Below are positions 33,349 through 41,027 of a DNA stretch of 64,000 bases, piece after piece; within the stretch, counting starts at the first letter, position 1; each line of letters begins with the position of its first letter. The stretch is from Streptomyces adelaidensis (GTDB lineage: Bacteria > Actinomycetota > Actinomycetes > Streptomycetales > Streptomycetaceae). The DNA is taken from contig NZ_JAEMUX010000037.1 in NCBI RefSeq assembly GCF_016598475.1, forward strand, positions 1 to 64,000. Direction: 5' to 3'. Both the position numbers and the translations under genes were made by a program. The notes under the pieces are model-generated. The model was not told the DNA's origin. It searched no databases and worked only from the letters and a program-made list of their open reading frames with translations.

Positions 33349-34806
33349 TCAGTCGAGCGAGACGACGACGGACTTGACCTTGGTGTACGACTCCAGGGCC
33401 TCGGGGCCGTACTCGCGGCCGAAGCCGGAGGCCTTCACGCCGCCGAAGGGGACGGCCGGGTCGAGCATCGGCCAGTCGTTGATCCAGACGATGCCCGCCT
33501 GGAGCCGGTCGGCGACGCGGTGGGCGCGGGTGAGGTTGGTGGTCTGGATGCCCGAGGCCAGGCCGTACGGCGTGGAGTTGGCCAGTTCGACGGCCTCGTC
33601 CTCGGAGTCGAAGGGCTGCACGGTGAGGACCGGCCCGAAGACCTCCTCCTGGACGACGCGGGAGTCGTTGGTGAGGTCGGCGATGACGGTGGGCTTGTAG
33701 TAGTAGCCGCCGTTCAGGTCGAGGCGCTCGCCGCCGCAGACGATGCGGCCGCCCTCCTTGCGGGCCAGCTCGACGTACTCCTCGACCTTCTTCAGGTGCC
33801 GCTCGCCCGCCATGGGGCCAATGACGGTCTCGGGCTGCCGGGGGTCTCCTATGGGCACGCCGGGCACGGCGTCGGCGAGGATGCCGACCACGGTCTCGTA
33901 CACCGAGCGGGCGACCAGCAGGCGGGGGCCGCCCATGCAGAACTGGCCGGTGTTGAAGACGAAGCCCTTGATGATCGCGCCGATGGCCTTCTCGATGTCG
34001 GCGTCCTCGAAGACGAGGTGCGCCGCGTTGCCGCCGAGCTCCATCGTGACCTGCTTCAGGCCCTCGCCGGCGACGCTGGCCGCGTGCCGGCCGGTCGCGG
34101 TGGAGCCGGTGAAGGCGATCTTGTCGACGCCGGGGTTGCGCAGCAGGGCCTCGCCCGCGACCGGGCCCGTGCCGGTGACGACGTTGAAGACGCCGTCCGG
34201 GACACCGGCCTCCTTCAGGAGCCCGGCCATGTAGAGGGCGCTGAGCGGGGTCTCCTCGGCGGGCTTGTGCACGATCGTGTTGCCGGCCGCGAGCGCGGGG
34301 GCGATCTTGGAGCCGGCCAGGATCAGCGGGAAGTTGAACGGGGTGATCGCGGCGATCACGCCGATCGCGCCGCGCTTGGTGTACGCGAGCCGGTTGAGCG
34401 GGACGTCGCGGGCGGAGCCGTCCAGGGACCAGGCGAGTGAGGCGTAGTACTCGTAGTCGTTGGCCGCGTTCGTCACGTCGACGGCGTGGGCCAGCGTGAT
34501 GGGCTTGCCGACGTCACGGCTCTCCAGGGCCGCGATGTCGTCGGCGTTCTCCCGGATCAGCTCAGCGACGCGGTGCAGGACGCGGCCGCGCTCACGGCCG
34601 CTCAGTCCGGACCAGGCGCCGTTGTCGAACGCCTCGCGCGCGGCGCGTACGGCGGCGTCGACATCGACCGCGCCCGCTTCCGCGACGGTGGTGACCACCT
34701 GACCCGTGGACGGGTCGATCACGTCGACGCGTGCCCCGTCAGTCGCCTCAAGCCACTGTCCACCGATGAACAGCCGCCCGGGCTCGCTCTCGAAGGTGGT
34801 CGTCAT
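33349..34806 (-). CDS. NAD-dependent aldehyde dehydrogenase
   Basis: 485 aa from ATG 34806; longer in-frame starts would run through the promoter/operator region. Classical ALDH: TPFNFPLILAGSKIAPALAAGNT, Glu in VTMELGGNAAHLV, catalytic Cys in VFNTGQFCMGGPRL, EEVFGPVL and PFGGVKASGFGREYG. It oxidises an aldehyde (benzaldehyde-, vanillin- or betaine-aldehyde-like) to the acid with NAD(P). First gene of the ALDH-ADH operon, divergent from a MarR regulator. Its -35 TTGACA (34905-34900) overlaps a palindromic operator. Confidence 0.94.
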   Translation of the reverse strand: MTTTFESEPGRLFIGGQWLEATDGARVDVIDPSTGQVVTTVAEAGAVDVDAAVRAAREAFDNGAWSGLSGRERGRVLHRVAELIRENADDIAALESRDVGKPITLAHAVDVTNAANDYEYYASLAWSLDGSARDVPLNRLAYTKRGAIGVIAAITPFNFPLILAGSKIAPALAAGNTIVHKPAEETPLSALYMAGLLKEAGVPDGVFNVVTGTGPVAGEALLRNPGVDKIAFTGSTATGRHAASVAGEGLKQVTMELGGNAAHLVFEDADIEKAIGAIIKGFVFNTGQFCMGGPRLLVARSVYETVVGILADAVPGVPIGDPRQPETVIGPMAGERHLKKVEEYVELARKEGGRIVCGGERLDLNGGYYYKPTVIADLTNDSRVVQEEVFGPVLTVQPFDSEDEAVELANSTPYGLASGIQTTNLTRAHRVADRLQAGIVWINDWPMLDPAVPFGGVKASGFGREYGPEALESYTKVKSVVVSLD

Positions 34807-34850
34807 TGCCCGCTCCTCAGCCTTGATCGCTAAGTTTTCAAACCAGTCGC

Positions 34851-34903
34851 AACCGACAGGATTCCTGTTGGTTCGCAGTTTCATCACAGACAGGTTTCCT
34901 GTC
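34851..34903. promoter_or_regulatory. Two matching MarR-type palindromes in a divergent promoter
   Basis: Site 1, 34851-34873, is a 23-bp near-perfect palindrome centred on ACAGGATTCCTGT. Site 2, 34889-34903, is GACAGGTTTCCTGTC. Both share ACAGGnTTCCTGT. Site 2 overlaps the minus-strand -35 TTGACA (34905-34900) and lies between the plus-strand -35 (34887-34892) and -10 (34911-34916). A single MarR dimer could shut both promoters. Confidence 0.8.
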
Positions 34904-34922
34904 AATGCCTTACGCTGACCCC

Positions 34923-35351
34923 ATGGTCGGCACCAAGGCACCCCCCTCCCTCCTCTACATGGTCAAGCAGGTCGAGCTCGTTGTCCGCTCGCACCTCGAC
35001 GACCTGGTGAGACCGGCCGGGATCACAGCCCTGCAGTACACCTCCCTGACCGTCCTGGAGCGGCACGACGGCCTCTCGGCCGCACAGCTCGCCCGCGACT
35101 CGTTCGTCACGGCCCAGTCCATCGCGGATCTCGTACGGAGTCTGGAGAACCGCGGACTCGTACGCCGGGAGCGCAATCCGCGCAACCGGCGGGAGCTGCT
35201 GATCCTGCTCACCGACGAGGGGCGCGAGCTGCTGACCCGCTACGCAGAGCCCATGCGTGACCTGGAGGAACGCATGCTCCGCGACCTCACCGCACACCAG
35301 GCCGACCAGTTCCGGCAGGCACTGTCGAAGGCGTGGCACGCCCTGTCGTAG
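34923..35351 (+). CDS. MarR-family regulator of the ALDH/ADH operon
   Basis: 142 aa from ATG 34923; ATG 34905 is in frame but touches the operator. With -10 TACGCT at 34911-34916, transcription would start at about 34923, so the message may be leaderless. Winged helix at ~35-105: ITALQYTSLTVLERHDGLSA, recognition helix TAQSIADLVRSLENRGLV, wing RRERNPRNRRELLILLTDEG. Divergent from the aldehyde/alcohol dehydrogenase operon with two palindromes between; the ligand is probably an aromatic acid or aldehyde (inference). Confidence 0.9.
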   Translation: MVGTKAPPSLLYMVKQVELVVRSHLDDLVRPAGITALQYTSLTVLERHDGLSAAQLARDSFVTAQSIADLVRSLENRGLVRRERNPRNRRELLILLTDEGRELLTRYAEPMRDLEERMLRDLTAHQADQFRQALSKAWHALS

Positions 35352-35501
35352 GGGGGCCTGCGCAAAACTCCGGACGGATTGCCGGAGAAATCGAAGACAT
35401 ATGTCAATCGAACATGCTGAAATTCACTCTGACGGGGGTAACTTGCAGGGCGGGGACGGGATTTGCCCTCACCACACAGTCCGGTTGGAGGCGATGCCGT
35501 C

Positions 35502-35885
35502 GTGTCGAGCGACCCCACTCCGCCCACGACCGGGTTTCTCCGCGTCCACACGGACCGCGGCCGCACCGTGCTCGAACTGCACGGCGAGATCGACATCGCG
35601 GCGGCCGTGGAGATCATCCCCCACCTCGACGCCGCGACGGGCCGTCCCGGCGCCCGCATCGTGATCGACCTCCGGCACGTCGAGTTCTTCGACTGCTCCG
35701 GGTTACGCCTGCTGTACCGGGCCCGGCAACGGGTGCTCGACCGCGGCGGCGAGCTGCTCCTCGTCTGCGCCCACCCGCTCACCCTGCGCGTCCTCAAGGT
35801 CACGGGCCTGGCCCGGCTGCTGCCGCCGGCCCCGTCGCTGGACGCGGCCCTGGAACGGCCCGAGGCCGCGTCCGGCACGTCATGA
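35502..35885 (+). CDS. STAS-domain anti-sigma factor antagonist
   Basis: 127 aa from GTG 35502 (GGAGG 11 nt upstream; the nearer ATG is out of frame). SpoIIAA-like STAS fold: TVLELHGEIDIAAAVEIIPHLD, then the phosphorylation-site segment VEFFDCSGLRLLYRARQRV with Ser as the predicted phospho-acceptor, and GELLLVCAHPLTLRVLKVTGL. Such antagonists bind HATPase anti-sigma factors when unphosphorylated. No cognate anti-sigma or sigma gene is adjacent; the SpoIIE phosphatase at 13275 lies 20 kb away and a link is speculative. Confidence 0.9.
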   Translation: MSSDPTPPTTGFLRVHTDRGRTVLELHGEIDIAAAVEIIPHLDAATGRPGARIVIDLRHVEFFDCSGLRLLYRARQRVLDRGGELLLVCAHPLTLRVLKVTGLARLLPPAPSLDAALERPEAASGTS

Positions 35886-36189
35886 CCGGCTTCCGAGGCT
35901 TTTCCGCAATGACCTGCTCCTGATCTCTCCGGAGCTTCCTATCCGCCCGGCGGCGCGCCGGACAGGGCGCTGACGGACTCACCGTGGTGAACGCGGCGCA
36001 CGGCCCCGGCGACATGATCATTACGGGTTGCGCGGCTCATGCTACCGGCCGCCCGGCGTACGCCGATTCGGTACGGCGGCCCGGACAGGTCGGACCCCAC
36101 ACCTACGGCGAAGTACGGACAATGCCCAACTCGGCGTTCCCCCAGGGGCTTTGAGGGCATTCGTTGAAATAGGAAGGAGGTCCGTCGAC
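35886..36189. other. Gene-free stretch before the DUF4230 gene
   Basis: About 300 bp with no supported ORF. Short inverted repeats (such as GCCCGGCGTACGCCGATTCGG around 36050) and GAAATAGGAAGGAGG just before the next start, a strong SD. I see no known riboswitch or promoter consensus. Confidence 0.4.
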
Positions 36190-36846
36190 ATGACGACGTC
36201 CATCAAGCGCACGCGTCTGCCCGGCTGGGCCAAGCTGCTCACCGCCGTGGTCATCCTCATCGTGGTACTGCTGGCCGCGCTGCGGCTGCTGGTCTTCGGG
36301 GGGCTGAACGACGTGTTCGGCACCGAGGAGCACGACCGCTCGGGGCCCGCACTGCTGAAGTCCATCCAGGACATGAGCCGTTACGACGCCGCCTCGGGCA
36401 ACTTCCAGGTGGTCGTCGACCTGGAGAAGGACGCCAAGTACCTGCCCGACGCGCTCCGCGGCACCCGCACGCTGTACGTCGGCGCGGGCACCGTCGACGC
36501 CTATGTCGATCTCGGCAAGGTCGGCGAGAACGACGTGAAGGTCAACAAGGACCGCACCTCCGCCACCATCAACCTCCCGCACGCCCGGCTCGGCGAGCCG
36601 GCCCTCGACACCGAGCACTCCTACGCCGTCTCCAAGCAGCGCGGTCTGCTCGACCGCCTCGGTGATCTCTTCTCCGACAACCCCAACGGCGAACAGGCCG
36701 TCCAGCGCCTCGCCGTCAAGCACATCGGCGACGCCGCGAAGGACAGCAAGCTCACGGACCGCGCCGAGTCCAACACCACCGACATGCTCGAAGGGCTGCT
36801 GACGTCCCTCGGCTTCAAGGAGGTGAAGGTGACGTTCGGCTCCTGA
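36190..36846 (+). CDS. DUF4230 single-pass membrane protein
   Basis: 218 aa from ATG 36190 with an excellent SD (GGAAGGAGG). One membrane helix near the N-terminus (AKLLTAVVILIVVLLAALRLLVF), then a soluble domain: MSRYDAASGNFQVVVDLEKD, TLYVGAGTVDAYVDLGKV, INLPHARLGEPALDTEHSYAV. These match DUF4230, a widespread family of unknown function anchored in the membrane with an outside domain. It lies between a STAS gene and a VanZ gene; no operon link is clear. Confidence 0.85.
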   Translation: MTTSIKRTRLPGWAKLLTAVVILIVVLLAALRLLVFGGLNDVFGTEEHDRSGPALLKSIQDMSRYDAASGNFQVVVDLEKDAKYLPDALRGTRTLYVGAGTVDAYVDLGKVGENDVKVNKDRTSATINLPHARLGEPALDTEHSYAVSKQRGLLDRLGDLFSDNPNGEQAVQRLAVKHIGDAAKDSKLTDRAESNTTDMLEGLLTSLGFKEVKVTFGS

Positions 36847-36997
36847 CGGACGCCGGCGACCCGGTGGCGGGGCCGGGGAGGGGGTGGGCCGGGGCGCGGT
36901 CCGCCTCCTGCGCACATACTCCCCGTGCGGCGGAATCGTGGGCCGCTACGGGGGTAACCACCTTGGGACAAAGGGAAGTTGAAACTGGGAGGGTTGT

Positions 36998-37678
36998 ATG
37001 GCCCGCACCACGTCACGTTCCCGCACGACGTCACGATCCCGTTCCACGTCACGTTCCCGCTCCACGACCTCCGGCCGCCGTGCCCCGGCGGCCGCCCGCG
37101 AGCGACGGCCGCTCGCGCTGCCCCTGCGGCTGCTCGTGATGACGCTGTCCTTCATGGCCATGGTGGCGTTCGGCGCGGTGCTGGCCGGGCTCACCCTTCA
37201 GCCGTCCCCGGCGTCGGAGGCGCTCACCCACAGCAACCTCCGGCCCGGCAGCTCCCTGGAGCTCTACTGGCACCATCCCGACGCACGTGACGCGATCAAA
37301 CAGGTCGGCGGGAACATCCTGCTGGGCGTGCCCTTCGGCATCCTGCTGCCGGTCCTGGCGCCGGGGGCGCGCGGCCTGCTGCGCGTGCCCGCCCTGACCG
37401 CCCTGATGATGCTGCTGGTCGAACTGGTACAGGGCGCCCTGGTCACCGGACGGGCGTTCGACATAGATGACGTCATCCTCAACACCGCGGGGGCGCTGCT
37501 GGGCTATCTGCTGCTGGGCCGACGGCTCGGCCGCGCGGTGCACACGCGCGTCCCGCGCGAGCCGGCCACCCCACCCCCACCGGCCCAGCGGAAGAAGACG
37601 CCACGCGCCCCCTGGCTCCAGCGTCTGCGCACAAGGCGCGGCAGTCGTGCCAAGCGGGCTAGTGCGGCGTCCAAGTGA
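36998..37678 (+). CDS. VanZ-like membrane protein with an Arg/Ser/Thr repeat N-terminus
   Basis: 226 aa from ATG 36998 (GGGAGG upstream). The N-terminal ~25 residues are a hexapeptide repeat RTTSRS/RSTSRS encoded by 18-bp tandem repeats. Then four or five membrane segments with VanZ features: LTLQPSPAS, DAIKQVGGNILLGVPFGILLPVL, LMMLLVELVQGALVTGRAFDIDDVILNTAGALLGYLLL. VanZ proteins confer low teicoplanin resistance or act in envelope stress; members are common in Streptomyces without a van cluster. A Lys/Arg-rich tail ends 20 bp inside the convergent small gene. A VanX-type dipeptidase lies at 40159, not adjacent. Confidence 0.9.
   Translation: MARTTSRSRTTSRSRSTSRSRSTTSGRRAPAAARERRPLALPLRLLVMTLSFMAMVAFGAVLAGLTLQPSPASEALTHSNLRPGSSLELYWHHPDARDAIKQVGGNILLGVPFGILLPVLAPGARGLLRVPALTALMMLLVELVQGALVTGRAFDIDDVILNTAGALLGYLLLGRRLGRAVHTRVPREPATPPPPAQRKKTPRAPWLQRLRTRRGSRAKRASAASK
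37004..37075 (+). repeat. Four 18-bp tandem units at the VanZ N-terminus
   Basis: Units at 37004-37021, 37022-37039, 37040-37057 and a degenerate 37058-37075, each close to CGCACCACGTCACGTTCC. In frame, giving a basic Arg/Ser/Thr hexapeptide repeat in the cytoplasmic N-terminus. Copy number may vary between strains. Confidence 0.85.
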
Positions 37679-37895
37679 ACTTGCCGCCGCCGACCCATCG
37701 CACCTGTTCCGGGTCGTCGAGGTCATGGACGGTGGCCCCGTGCGCCGCCGCTGTCCGCAGCACGTCCGTCAGTGTCGTCGCCTCACCGACCACCTGGCCG
37801 TCGATCTCGACGATCCGGAACGGCGGCGTACCCGGCTGCACCCCGAGCACCATGACCCGGGGGTGGGAAATGTGAGGGCTCGCGATTTCGGTCAT
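37659..37895 (-). CDS. Small conserved hypothetical protein
   Basis: 78 aa from ATG 37895. The sequence ISHPRVMVLGVQPGTPPFRIVEIDGQVVGEATTLTDVLRTAAAHGATVHDLDDPEQVRWVGGGKFTWTPH looks folded (alternating beta and alpha) with no membrane segment or known motif. Similar-sized proteins recur in Streptomyces, but I cannot name a family. It overlaps the convergent VanZ gene by 20 bp at the 3' ends. Codon use is typical of the region. Confidence 0.65.
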   Translation of the reverse strand: MTEIASPHISHPRVMVLGVQPGTPPFRIVEIDGQVVGEATTLTDVLRTAAAHGATVHDLDDPEQVRWVGGGKFTWTPH

Positions 37896-37996
37896 GTCTA
37901 GAGCGTAGAGCGGTTCCGGCGGTCGTACCGCCGCCGTGCGGGTGTCCGGGGGCTGGGCGAGGCTGGAAGCGGAGGCAGCCGGAGGCTGGAGGTGCC

Positions 37997-39034
37997 ATGG
38001 ATCCCGTCGAGGCCCTGGACCGGATCGCTTTCCTGCTGGAGCGGGACCGGGCGCCCACCTATCGCGTACGGGCGTTCCGTACGGCCGCCGCCGTGCTCGG
38101 CGCGCTGCCGCCGGACGAGGTGGCCGAGCGGGCGGCCGGGGGCTCGCTGGAGTCGCTGAAGGGGGTCGGGCCGAAGACCGCGCAGGTGGTGCGGGAGGCG
38201 CTGGCCGGGCAGGAGCCGGGCTATCTGCGAAAGCTGGAGCAGGATGCCGAGGCCCCGCTCACGGGTGGTGGCGAGGGGCTGATGGAGCTGATCCGGGGCG
38301 ACTGCCATGTGCACTCGGACTGGTCGGACGGCGGCAGCCCGATCGAGGAGATGGGCCGGACCGCCGCGCGCCTCGGCCACGAGTGGACGGTCCTCACCGA
38401 CCACTCGCCCCGGCTGACCATCGCTCGCGGACTCTCCCCGGAGCGGCTGCGGGAGCAGCTCGACGTGGTGGCCGCGCTGAACGAGACGTGGGCGCCGTTC
38501 CGGCTGCTCACGGGGATCGAGTGCGACATCCTCGACGACGGTTCGCTGGACCAGGGGCCCGAGCTGCTGGACCGGCTCGACGTCGTCGTGGTGTCCGTGC
38601 ACTCCAAGCTGCGGATGGACGCCCGCGCGATGACCCGCCGCATGGTCGCCGCCGTACGGGACCCGCACTCCGACGTGCTCGGGCACTGCACGGGACGGCT
38701 GGTCACCGGGCGCGGGCGGCCCGAATCGGAGTTCGACGCGGACGCGGTGTTCTCGGCGTGCGCGGAGACGGGGACGGCCGTGGAGATCAACTCCCGGCCC
38801 GAGCGACTGGATCCGCCGCGGCGGTTGCTGCGGCGGGCGGTGGAGGCGGGTGTCCTGTTCTCGATCGACACGGACGCGCATGCGCCGGGGCAGCTCACCT
38901 GGCAGGTGCACGGTTGTGCTCGGGCGGAGGAGTGTGGGGTACCCGGGGAGCGGGTGGTGACGACGTGGACGGTGGATGAGGTGCTGGGGTGGGCTCGGGA
39001 TCGGAAGGTTCCGGCGGGAGTGAGGGGTGCCTGA
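37997..39034 (+). CDS. PHP-domain phosphoesterase with helix-hairpin-helix N-terminus
   Basis: 345 aa. N-terminal ~85 residues resemble the PolX/DNA polymerase beta HhH part (YRVRAFRTAAAVLGALP, LKGVGPKTAQVVREALAG). The PHP domain starts at GDCHVHSDWSDGGSPIEEM, with metal-binding HxH, then VLTDHSPRL, LLTGIECDI, VVVSVHSKLRMD, VLGHCTGR and a final Asp-x-His in SIDTDAHAPG. It looks like the PolX C-terminal nuclease module without the polymerase domain, so a DNA-repair-related phosphoesterase is likely. The nearest homologues are annotated as PHP domain-containing proteins. Confidence 0.92.
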   Translation: MDPVEALDRIAFLLERDRAPTYRVRAFRTAAAVLGALPPDEVAERAAGGSLESLKGVGPKTAQVVREALAGQEPGYLRKLEQDAEAPLTGGGEGLMELIRGDCHVHSDWSDGGSPIEEMGRTAARLGHEWTVLTDHSPRLTIARGLSPERLREQLDVVAALNETWAPFRLLTGIECDILDDGSLDQGPELLDRLDVVVVSVHSKLRMDARAMTRRMVAAVRDPHSDVLGHCTGRLVTGRGRPESEFDADAVFSACAETGTAVEINSRPERLDPPRRLLRRAVEAGVLFSIDTDAHAPGQLTWQVHGCARAEECGVPGERVVTTWTVDEVLGWARDRKVPAGVRGA

Positions 39035-39064
39035 GAGCTCGGGGGTTCACCCGCTCGGGCGGTT

Positions 39065-39113
39065 GCGGTGCGGGTGCGTGGTGGCTGGTCGCGTGGTTCC
39101 CCGCGCCCCTTCA
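39065..39113. repeat. Dispersed Streptomyces repeat between PHP and HAD genes
   Basis: GCGGTGCGGGTGCGTGGTGG followed by CTGGTCGCGTGGTTCCCCGC and GCCCCTTCA is a variant of a short element (TGGTCGCGCAGTTCCCCGCGCCCCT) that I recognise as very common in Streptomyces intergenic DNA. It sits immediately upstream of the HAD gene SD. Confidence 0.65.
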
Positions 39114-39148
39114 GGACGCGGATGTCGGACTCTTGAGGAAGGTGCGCC

Positions 39149-39814
39149 ATGGTCAGGGCTGCTGTGTTCGATGTCGACGGGACCCTTGTCGACACCAACC
39201 ATTTGCATGTGGTCGCGTGGTGGGAGGCGTTTCGGCAGGGCGGGCATCAGGTGGCCATGCATGACATCCATCGGGCGGTGGGCCTGCCGTCGGAGGACCT
39301 GATCACGCATCTGCTGGGGGACGAGCGGGACCCGGCGGAGAAGGACGCCCTGAGCGCCGCGCACAAGGCGCTCTACGGGACGTATTTCGACCGGCTGCCC
39401 GCGTTGCCGGACGCCGGGCGGCTGTTGCGGCGGCTCGACGGACAGGGCTGGAGTGTGGTGCTGGCGACTTCGGCGGGCGGGGCGGAGCTGGCCGCGCTGC
39501 GGCGGGCGATCGGCGCCGATGACGCGATCATGGCGACGGCGAGCGCCGACGACGTGTCCGAGGGGAAACCCGCGCCGGATCCGATCCAGCATGCCCTGGA
39601 GCTGGCGGGCGCGACGGCCGAGCGGTCGGTGTTCGTCGGGGACACGGTGTGGGACATGCGGGCCGGTGTCCGGGCGGGCGTGCGCTGTGTCGCGCTGCTC
39701 TGCGGGGGCATTCCCCGGCCCGAGCTGGAGGCGGCCGGCGCGGAGGCGGTGTTCCGGAATCCGGCCCATCTGCTGGCCGCCCTGGAGGACAGTCCGCTGG
39801 ACCGGGAGGAATGA
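39149..39814 (+). CDS. HAD-family phosphatase
   Basis: 221 aa from ATG 39149 (GAGGAAGG upstream). HAD motif I VFDVDGTLVDT with nucleophile Asp and acid/base Asp; motif II in VVLATSAGG; motif III Lys in VSEGKPAPDP; motif IV VFVGDTVWDMRAG. The C1 cap between motifs I and II marks it as beta-phosphoglucomutase/phosphoglycolate-phosphatase-like, acting on a small sugar phosphate. The 3' region continues into a structured stretch ending in an intrinsic terminator at 40043-40084. Confidence 0.92.
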   Translation: MVRAAVFDVDGTLVDTNHLHVVAWWEAFRQGGHQVAMHDIHRAVGLPSEDLITHLLGDERDPAEKDALSAAHKALYGTYFDRLPALPDAGRLLRRLDGQGWSVVLATSAGGAELAALRRAIGADDAIMATASADDVSEGKPAPDPIQHALELAGATAERSVFVGDTVWDMRAGVRAGVRCVALLCGGIPRPELEAAGAEAVFRNPAHLLAALEDSPLDREE

Positions 39815-39884
39815 CCTGGTGGCGGCCACTGTGGACGGAGTCGGGCGACGTGACGCAGATCACCGGCAATGTCCGGATACCGAA

Positions 39885-39910
39885 GGAACAGTCGCTGATA
39901 CTTTCCCGTT
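39885..39910 (+). promoter_or_regulatory. SigR-like ECF promoter candidate
   Basis: GGAAC (39885-39889), an 18-bp spacer and GTT (39908-39910) fit the SigR consensus GGAAT-N18-GTT except for one base. It is placed to start the structured RNA below at about 39918. Short consensus, so chance occurrence is possible. Confidence 0.4.
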
Positions 39911-39917
39911 GAACAAG

Positions 39918-40084
39918 CCGTGGGTGCGGATGGGGACAGTGTCCCCGGGCCTCACCTTTTGCCCACAGGGACGATCGTTCGGCTGAAGCCCTGTGGAGCG
40001 TTTCGCCGAGAGGCGACCGCCGCCCGCGCCCACCCACAGGCCGCCCCGACCGTGATTCCCCCGTCCGGTCGGGGCTTCTCTTTT
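39918..40084 (+). ncRNA. Candidate ~165-nt structured small RNA
   Basis: The stretch has no ORF but several ordered structures: GGGGAC/GTCCCC (39932-39946, 3-nt loop), CCACAGGG (39963-39970)/CCCTGTGG (39989-39996), a TCGCC-GAGA-GGCGA hairpin (40003-40016) with a GNRA tetraloop, and an intrinsic terminator. CCTGTGG (39990-39996) can instead pair with CCACAGG (40034-40040), giving a mutually exclusive fold that encloses the GNRA hairpin. A SigR-like promoter lies upstream. The next downstream gene is on the opposite strand, so this is a free RNA or a 3' UTR of the HAD gene rather than a riboswitch in cis. It fits no Rfam class I recognise. Confidence 0.45.
40043..40084 (+). terminator. Intrinsic terminator with U-rich tail
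   Basis: Perfect 10-bp stem GCCCCGACCG (40043-40052)/CGGTCGGGGC (40066-40075), 13-nt loop, then TTCTCTTTT. The T-tract is only on the plus strand, so it ends a rightward transcript although the next gene is leftward. Confidence 0.85.
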
Positions 40085-40158
40085 CCGCTCCGGCCCAGAG
40101 GCCCTGCCCCAGGGGACTCCTGCCCCAGAGGCCCTGCCCGGAAGCCCTGCCCGAAGGC

Positions 40159-40869
40159 TCAGGCGCCGAGTTCCCTCGGCCCGTACAGCGCGGCCGGTGC
40201 GCCCGTCATCAGGGCCCAGTAGCGGTCGCCGTACGACCAGTGCCACCACTCGGTCGGGTAATTGACCAGGCCGGCCGCGGTGAGGGCGGCGGCGAGCGTT
40301 TCCCGGTGGGCGCGGGCCTCGGCGGTGATGTCGTCGGCCCCCGTGTAGCAGGCTCCAGAACTCTCCTCGGGGCTGGCGTTGACCGGCGTACCGAAGTCGA
40401 GTTCGCGGCCCTCGGCGTCGACAAGGGTCAGGTCCACGGCCGCGCCGGCGGAGTGCGGGGCTATCTCGGGCGGGGAGACATAGCGGCTGGCCGCCGTACG
40501 GATACGGTCGGCGGGCCAGTCGGGGTGCAGGGTGCGCAGTTCGGCCGCGTACTTCTCGAAGTACTCGCGCTGCAGGGACGGCGGCCGGTAGCCCTCGACG
40601 AACAGCAGGCGCAGCCCGCCGGGCAGCAGTGACTGGGCCTCGACCAGCCGGTCGAGCACACCCGCGCGCAGGTGTGCGTAGGCGCCCGTGGAGTCGGTCT
40701 TGCGCTCGTCGACCGGCAGCGAGCTTCCCCGGCGGACGTCGACGAGCGGCTCGTCGCAGTCGTGGACGGGTACGGCCGCCACCTTCGGGTCGGACATCAG
40801 GATGATCTCGGTGGTGGTCGCGGTCTCGGTCATGGTCGCGGTCGCGGTCTCGGTCGTGATCTCGGTCAT
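40159..40869 (-). CDS. VanX/DdpX-type D-alanyl-D-alanine dipeptidase
   Basis: 236 aa from ATG 40869; ATG 40797 (MSDPKVAAV) would give the usual family N-terminus. M15D zinc peptidase: EGYRPPSLQ contributes the catalytic Arg, the zinc site is SAGAAVD with its preceding His (APHSAGAAVDL), and the PTEWWHWSYGDRYWA segment carries the catalytic Glu and third zinc His. It hydrolyses D-Ala-D-Ala, either for peptidoglycan recycling or for glycopeptide tolerance. No vanH/vanA/vanRS genes are adjacent, so a scavenging role is more likely. The first ~24 codons are a Thr/Glu repeat from a CGGTCTCGGT-type simple sequence, suggesting upstream start mis-assignment or an N-terminal expansion. Confidence 0.92.
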   Translation of the reverse strand: MTEITTETATATMTETATTTEIILMSDPKVAAVPVHDCDEPLVDVRRGSSLPVDERKTDSTGAYAHLRAGVLDRLVEAQSLLPGGLRLLFVEGYRPPSLQREYFEKYAAELRTLHPDWPADRIRTAASRYVSPPEIAPHSAGAAVDLTLVDAEGRELDFGTPVNASPEESSGACYTGADDITAEARAHRETLAAALTAAGLVNYPTEWWHWSYGDRYWALMTGAPAALYGPRELGA

Positions 40870-41027
40870 GGGCCGATCATCTCCTGGGCCTGGCCCGTTC
40901 CCGCTGGAACCGGTCAGGCCGGTGGCCGGGCCGCGCGTGGGCAGGTCCGCCGGCAGCTGCGTGTATTCGCCGGGGCCGGGTACTCGTGGGCGGCCCTGAA
41001 GGAGTCGAAGCGCGAGAGGAGTCAGCG

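Noticed and set aside
40043..40158. Classical riboswitch classes (c-di-AMP ydaO, cobalamin, SAM) for the structured region
   Set aside because: None of the conserved core strings of these classes is visible, and the gene to the right is on the opposite strand.
36998..40869. A vancomycin-resistance cluster from the VanZ-like and VanX-like genes
   Set aside because: No vanH, vanA/ligase, vanR or vanS gene lies between or beside them, and unrelated genes separate them by 2.5 kb on opposite strands.
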